64,000 nucleotides of DNA from the NCBI RefSeq assembly GCF_013426915.1, contig NZ_AP023179.1, positions 1,798,001 through 1,862,000 of the forward strand. Direction: 5' to 3'. Within the stretch, counting starts at the first letter, position 1. Each line of letters begins with the position of its first letter. Source of the DNA: Paraburkholderia sp. PGU19 (lineage in GTDB: Bacteria > Pseudomonadota > Gammaproteobacteria > Burkholderiales > Burkholderiaceae). The translations under genes and the position numbers were made by a program. Under the pieces are notes generated by a model that saw only the letters and a program-made list of their open reading frames with translations, was not told where the DNA came from and searched no databases. Positions 60,040-64,000 of this stretch are shown piece after piece.

Positions 60040-61542
60040 ATGGAACGCTGGGATATCGATCGATACAGACGGCCGGCGCTGGTGCCGTGCGAGGTGTCGG
60101 CGGGCTACGACGGCTTGACGATCGGCGTCGGCGACGATGCCATCGACCTGTCGTTCGAAGGCGTCGCGTGCGACGAGGTGGCCGAGGTCGTCACGCAACT
60201 GATGCGGCCTTCGTCCGATATCTGGATTCGGCTCAACGAAGGCGCGTGCCCTGCGTGGATTCGCACGCTGACGGTGCAACTGGATGCGCTATCGCTGATC
60301 GAAGAGACGGATAGCGGCATCGACCGCGTCACGTCCGATGCGCAGCGCGCGATGGCGTTGTGCGGTGAAGTGGGGCAGCGACTGGCCGCTGTTGTCGGGC
60401 GTCGGATTGCGATGTACGAGGATGTACTTGGCGTCGTCCATCAGATGCTCACTTCGGATGCGCACGATCGCGACACGACGCCTGGCGCGTTCCCGTTTTC
60501 GGGCAAGGAGAGCGGGCAGTTCGCCGACAACTTCGCGCTTCAGTCGCTCCATTTCCAGTTGGCGTATGCGCGCCAGAACGCGCCGGAACTCGTGTTCGCT
60601 TGGCAACACGTGCTCGATGTCGTGTTCCGGCAGCTACGCTGGCATCCAGCTGCAACTACTCCGGATGACGCGTCTCTGGAGCATTTCCGCAGCGTCGCAT
60701 CGCTCGATCCCGTCGATCTGGAAATGTATCTGCTGTCGTTCGCGCATTTCGTCGAGATCGCGCCGTTGCGTGTCGGCAGGCGCATGACGTCGGCGGATAC
60801 GGAGCGCTTCAGCGAGCCCTGCAGCGGTCTCGCGCTCGCCGCGCGTGCCGAGCGTCTGCTGCTCAGCGCGCTCGATCAGTTGGGCAGCAACGCGTATGCA
60901 TCGGCGGCGCTTGAGAGCCGTGAAATCACGCCGCTCGTGAAGGGGCTGTACATCGAGCAGTATCACGTGACCGACCGCTTCGTCGAAATACTTGGACCGT
61001 TGCTGTCGCGCCGCCTCAAACGCAATCTGCGCGCGCGGCTGTTTCAGTACTTCCAGGAAGAATACGGTCACGAAGCATTCGAACTCGCCACTTGCGTCGC
61101 GCTCGGCATGAACGAAGCCAAGGTCCGCGCATCGGTGCCGCTGCCGCTTACCGCGCTCTATATCGACGCGTACACGGTGCTGGCGCATCGTCTGCCCACT
61201 GCATTCTTCACGTCGATCATGGTCACGGAAGGGTTGCGCGACCAGCACAGTCCCGTTCACGAGCACATCGCCGCGCTGGTCGAAAGCGCACTGCATGCGG
61301 GCGATATCGTCGCAAAGCATGGCGAGACGAACGACGAGCTGAATCATCCGAGCCTGTCGCGCCTGTTCCTCGCCGACGTTCCGCACGTGAGCGCGGCGGA
61401 GCAGCGCTACAGCCTCGAAGCCGCGCTCTTCATGCTCGAAGCGAATATGCGGCAACTGGAGTCGGTCGCGTTCTTTTACGGCGATCAGACGCAGCTCCAG
61501 TTTCATGGACTTCGCGATGGCAGGAGGCCGCTTGAAGTCTGA
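60040..61542 (+). CDS. RRE-HDO fusion 3, long form, 500 residues
   Basis: Intact. Residues 10-90 are RRE-like (VSAGYDGLTIGVGDDAIDLSF hairpin in two parts, then ACPAWIRTLTVQLDALSLIE). A roughly 170-residue segment follows without clear motifs; it may be a degenerate HDO domain. The active-type HDO domain occupies about 255-480 with GLYIEQYHVTDRFVE, YFQEEYGHEAFELATCV and HGETNDELNHPSL, a full set of Glu/His metal ligands. It shares (V/I)E(N/Q)YH and EEYGH with copy 1, so copies 1 and 3 are closer to each other. Confidence 0.8.
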   Translation: MERWDIDRYRRPALVPCEVSAGYDGLTIGVGDDAIDLSFEGVACDEVAEVVTQLMRPSSDIWIRLNEGACPAWIRTLTVQLDALSLIEETDSGIDRVTSDAQRAMALCGEVGQRLAAVVGRRIAMYEDVLGVVHQMLTSDAHDRDTTPGAFPFSGKESGQFADNFALQSLHFQLAYARQNAPELVFAWQHVLDVVFRQLRWHPAATTPDDASLEHFRSVASLDPVDLEMYLLSFAHFVEIAPLRVGRRMTSADTERFSEPCSGLALAARAERLLLSALDQLGSNAYASAALESREITPLVKGLYIEQYHVTDRFVEILGPLLSRRLKRNLRARLFQYFQEEYGHEAFELATCVALGMNEAKVRASVPLPLTALYIDAYTVLAHRLPTAFFTSIMVTEGLRDQHSPVHEHIAALVESALHAGDIVAKHGETNDELNHPSLSRLFLADVPHVSAAEQRYSLEAALFMLEANMRQLESVAFFYGDQTQLQFHGLRDGRRPLEV

Positions 61543-62814
61543 CCATGGTGCAGACGAGGGAAACGAACGCGAGGTTGAGCGCGCTCAGCGCTTCGATCTC
61601 GTCAATCCCTATTGGGAAAAATTCCTCGACGAAGCGGGCCTCGACATGACGGGTGCGCGCGGCGACGGCTGCTATATCGAAACCGCCGACGGCCGCGCGT
61701 TGCTCGATTGTCTCGCCGGTTTTGGCACGGCGAATCTGGGCACGCGCACGAGTCGCTGCTCGCGCGTTTTGCCGATGCGTTGCAGCGCACGTCGGTGAAC
61801 GTGTTTCCGTTCGAATGCGCCGAGTCTCAGCTCGCGCTCGCCGACAAGTTGCTCACGCTCAGCGGCCAGCGCTTCCAGAAAGTGTTCTTCGCGACCACGG
61901 GCGCGGAGGCCGTCGAAAGCGCCGTGAAGTTCGCGATGACGAGCACGGGACGCACCGACGTCGTCGCATTCCGCGACGGCTTCCACGGCCTGTCGATGTT
62001 CTCGTCGTTCATGACGGGCAATCCGTTCTGGACCGAGGCGTTGCGCTGGAAGCCCGGCAACGTCCATCACGTCGACGCGCGGAACTTCGCCGCGCTCGAA
62101 GACACACTCGCGAGCCGCAAGATCGCTGCCGTCGTGTTCGAGCCGGTGGCGGGGTCATCGGCGGCGCAGCACTGGACGGCGGACACTGCGTCCCGTCTCG
62201 CTGCGCTGTGCCGCTCGACGGGAACGAAGCTGATCGCCGACGAGGTGTATTGCGGCCTCGGCCGTACGGGCACCTGGTTCGGCATCGACGCAATCGGCAT
62301 GGACGTTAAGTCAACCGAGGCATCCGCAGTGCCCGACATGATCGTCGTATCGAAAGGGCTGACGGGCGGATTGGTGCCGCTCTCAGCCGTGCTGATGAAC
62401 GACGGCGATTTCGACGCCGTGTTCGGCGCGCCCGGCAAGGCGAAAGTGCAGGGTTCGACCTTCGGCGGCAACCGGCTCGCGATGCAGTGCGGGCTGATCG
62501 TGCTCGACCTCGTCGAACGCGGACGGCTCGTCGAGAACGCGGCCGCGATGGGCGCGCTGATCGGCGAGCGCATCGCAGCGCGTTTCGATTCGCGCGTGAC
62601 CTTGCACGGCAAGGGCCTCGCGCTCAGCCTCAAGCTCGACGCGCGCCTCGACAGGAGCATGACCGATGTGTGGCTGGATCTGATCGATGGCGGCGTGCTG
62701 GCGATGCCGAATTCGGCCGCACCGGATTCGCTGCGCCTGTCGCCGCCGCTGATTTTCGGTGTGGATGAAGTGGAAGTTCTGATCGACCGACTCGACGAGG
62801 CGCTACAGCCATGA
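61517..62814 (+). CDS. Class III PLP aminotransferase (frameshifted in this assembly)
   Basis: Start taken at 61517 (MAGGRLKSDHG), or 61505; both overlap the HDO3 3' end. The N-terminus has NPYWEKFLDEAGLDMTGARGDGCYIE, DGRALLDCLAGFGTANLG, then a frame break at about 61736-61741 in GGG; one extra G gives GHAHESLLARFADALQ. The remainder has FATTGAEAVESAVKFA, LIADEVYCGLGRTG and the PLP Lys in VVSKGLTGGLVP (codon 62353-62355). Restored length is about 433. It would aminate a carbonyl on a peptide-derived or small-molecule intermediate. It overlaps the exporter gene by 4 bases. Confidence 0.85.
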
Positions 62815-63893
62815 ACGCGAACAATCAGAAGCAGAAGGAAGGCGCCGGGTACGCCGCGCTGCTCGTGGCGCTGTGCTGGTGGGGCCTGATGCCGCTGTAC
62901 TACTGGCATCTGAAGGAAGTGAGCGCGCCGGAGATGCTCGCGCATCGGGTGTTCTGGTCGTTCGTGGTGCTGTCGGCCGTGATTGCGCTCAAGCCCGCGT
63001 TGCGGCAACACATGGGCGACTGGCGCTCGTTCGCGCTCGCGCTATTGCCGGCGGTTTTGCTGTCGGCGAACTGGGTTGTGTATATCCTGGCCTCGGTGAC
63101 GGGCAACGCGTTACAGGCGAGTCTCGGATATTTCCTGAATCCGCTGCTGTCGGCTGCGCTCGGCATCGTTTTTCTGAACGAGCGGCTTAACGGTCTGAAA
63201 GCGGCGGCGCTTGCGCTCGGGCTGGCAGGCACCTTCGTCCAGTGCTACGCGCATGGCGGCGTACCCGTGTTCGCCGTGATGCTGACGGTGACGTTCTCGC
63301 TGCTCGGACTCACGCGCAAGGTGTGGCCGACGCGGAACGCGATCGTCAGCACCTGGCGCGAAACTGTCGTGATGATGCCGTTCGCCCTCGGCTATTTCGG
63401 CTATCTGATGTCGCATCATGCGCTTGCGTTCACGTCGTTCGGCGTCGACGCGTCGGTGCTGATGATGCTGGCGGGGCCGCTGACCGTCGTGCCGCTCGCG
63501 CTCTACGCGTATGCGATGCCACTCGTTTCGATGACGGAATCGGCCGTGATGCAATACGTGACGCCGACCGTGACGTTCATCCTCGCGCTCACGGTCTTCC
63601 ACGAACGGCTGACGACCGTCGATCTGACAGGCTATGGGCTGATCTGGTGCGGCCTTGCGCTCGCGACCTATGCGTCGGTCCGGCGCCGCCCGCTTGCGCT
63701 CGCTGTCGCCGCGCCAGGAACGGCGCAGGGAACGCAAAGCGTGCAGGGCGTGCAAGGTGCGAGCGTTGGTGGACAGAACGTGTCCTTTCTTACGTCGCAC
63801 AAAAAGACGCCAGCTTCCGCTGGCGTGAATAGGTTCTGGCATTCCGAGGGCCGTCCAGAACCTGAGAGACGGTGCGAACAGTCTGACGCATAA
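62811..63893 (+). CDS. RarD/EamA-family DMT transporter, candidate exporter
   Basis: 360 residues starting at the ATG overlapping the aminotransferase stop. About ten membrane spans in the DMT pattern, with GYAALLVALCWWGLMPLYYWHL and HRVFWSFVVLSAV as in RarD. The C-terminal 65 residues after YASVRRRP are polar, do not look like RarD, and run through a minus-strand terminator hairpin, so the true end may be earlier or the frame may be damaged. It likely exports the product, or its precursor, of this operon. Confidence 0.82.
   Translation: MNANNQKQKEGAGYAALLVALCWWGLMPLYYWHLKEVSAPEMLAHRVFWSFVVLSAVIALKPALRQHMGDWRSFALALLPAVLLSANWVVYILASVTGNALQASLGYFLNPLLSAALGIVFLNERLNGLKAAALALGLAGTFVQCYAHGGVPVFAVMLTVTFSLLGLTRKVWPTRNAIVSTWRETVVMMPFALGYFGYLMSHHALAFTSFGVDASVLMMLAGPLTVVPLALYAYAMPLVSMTESAVMQYVTPTVTFILALTVFHERLTTVDLTGYGLIWCGLALATYASVRRRPLALAVAAPGTAQGTQSVQGVQGASVGGQNVSFLTSHKKTPASAGVNRFWHSEGRPEPERRCEQSDA
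63807..63863 (-). terminator. Minus-strand structured 3' end: long hairpin plus terminator
   Basis: Read on the minus strand, AGGTTCTGG pairs with CCAGAACCT (63855-63863 with 63831-63839, 15-base loop). A second stem ACGCCAGC/GCTGGCGT (63826-63807) follows, then CTTTTTG. This is a good rho-independent terminator for a transcript entering from the right edge of the window. It lies inside the apparent C-terminal coding region of the exporter. Confidence 0.55.
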
Positions 63894-64000
63894 GGGCGTC
63901 GAGGACCGAGTTTCAGATTTTTCGGCGCGCTCGATTGAGAATCCGGCGCGCTGATCGCATGTCGCCGAGTGTAACTCCAGTTCGTAAAATGAGCTTGCAA

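Overview
The window comes from a high-GC betaproteobacterium of the family Burkholderiaceae, most like Paraburkholderia, Caballeronia or Burkholderia. The grounds are the rRNA operon with Ile and Ala tRNAs in its spacer, a DUF4148 protein, hopanoid genes hpnIJKL, a pgaABCD locus, and GC-rich codon use throughout. I worked from the sequence alone, so genus is not resolved.

Layout. 1-7.1 kb: a PAS sensor kinase, then an aromatic-degradation locus (fused tautomerase, Rieske dioxygenase alpha and beta subunits, LysR regulator, flavin/2Fe-2S reductase, AcuI/YhdH-type reductase). A 44-bp element occurs in front of both the oxygenase/LysR pair and the reductase. 7.3-14 kb: secreted, lipoprotein and membrane proteins of poorly defined role, including a PQQ-type propeller lipoprotein and a clan GH-A-like lipoprotein. 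14.2-19.8 kb: a complete rRNA operon (16S, tRNA-Ile, tRNA-Ala, 23S, 5S) with promoter, boxA sites and terminator. 20-32 kb: Asp/Glu racemase-like protein, MFS permease, xylulokinase, DUF1349 protein, cytochrome b561 with a mini-catalase, DUF4148, DUF1330, an EAL protein, a FlxA-like protein and a TldD/TldE protease pair. 32-42 kb: a PNAG exopolysaccharide operon pgaABCD-glmS plus an uncharacterised secreted protein, preceded by paired palindromes and a sigma54-like promoter. 42-49 kb: two two-component systems, a SET-domain protein and a second cytochrome b561. 49-54 kb: the hopanoid side-chain genes hpnIJKL. 54-57 kb: a Fur-family regulator, a beta-carbonic anhydrase and a MocR regulator.

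The most interesting part is 57.1-63.9 kb. A MocR regulator faces a six-gene operon: a 48-residue Gln-rich peptide gene with a strong ribosome-binding site, three large proteins that each join an N-terminal RRE/PqqD-like domain to a heme-oxygenase-like diiron oxygenase (HDO) domain, a class III PLP aminotransferase and a RarD/EamA-type exporter. Several genes overlap by 4 bases. This looks like a ribosomally made, post-translationally modified peptide (RiPP) pathway in which oxidative and transamination chemistry act on the peptide. I do not recognise it as a described class, but I could not search.

Five genes (xylB, hpnL, two HDO genes and the aminotransferase) each need one extra base to restore a full-length protein, usually at a short G/C run. 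This looks more like base-calling deletions than gene decay, so the proteins are described as if restored and the breaks are given.
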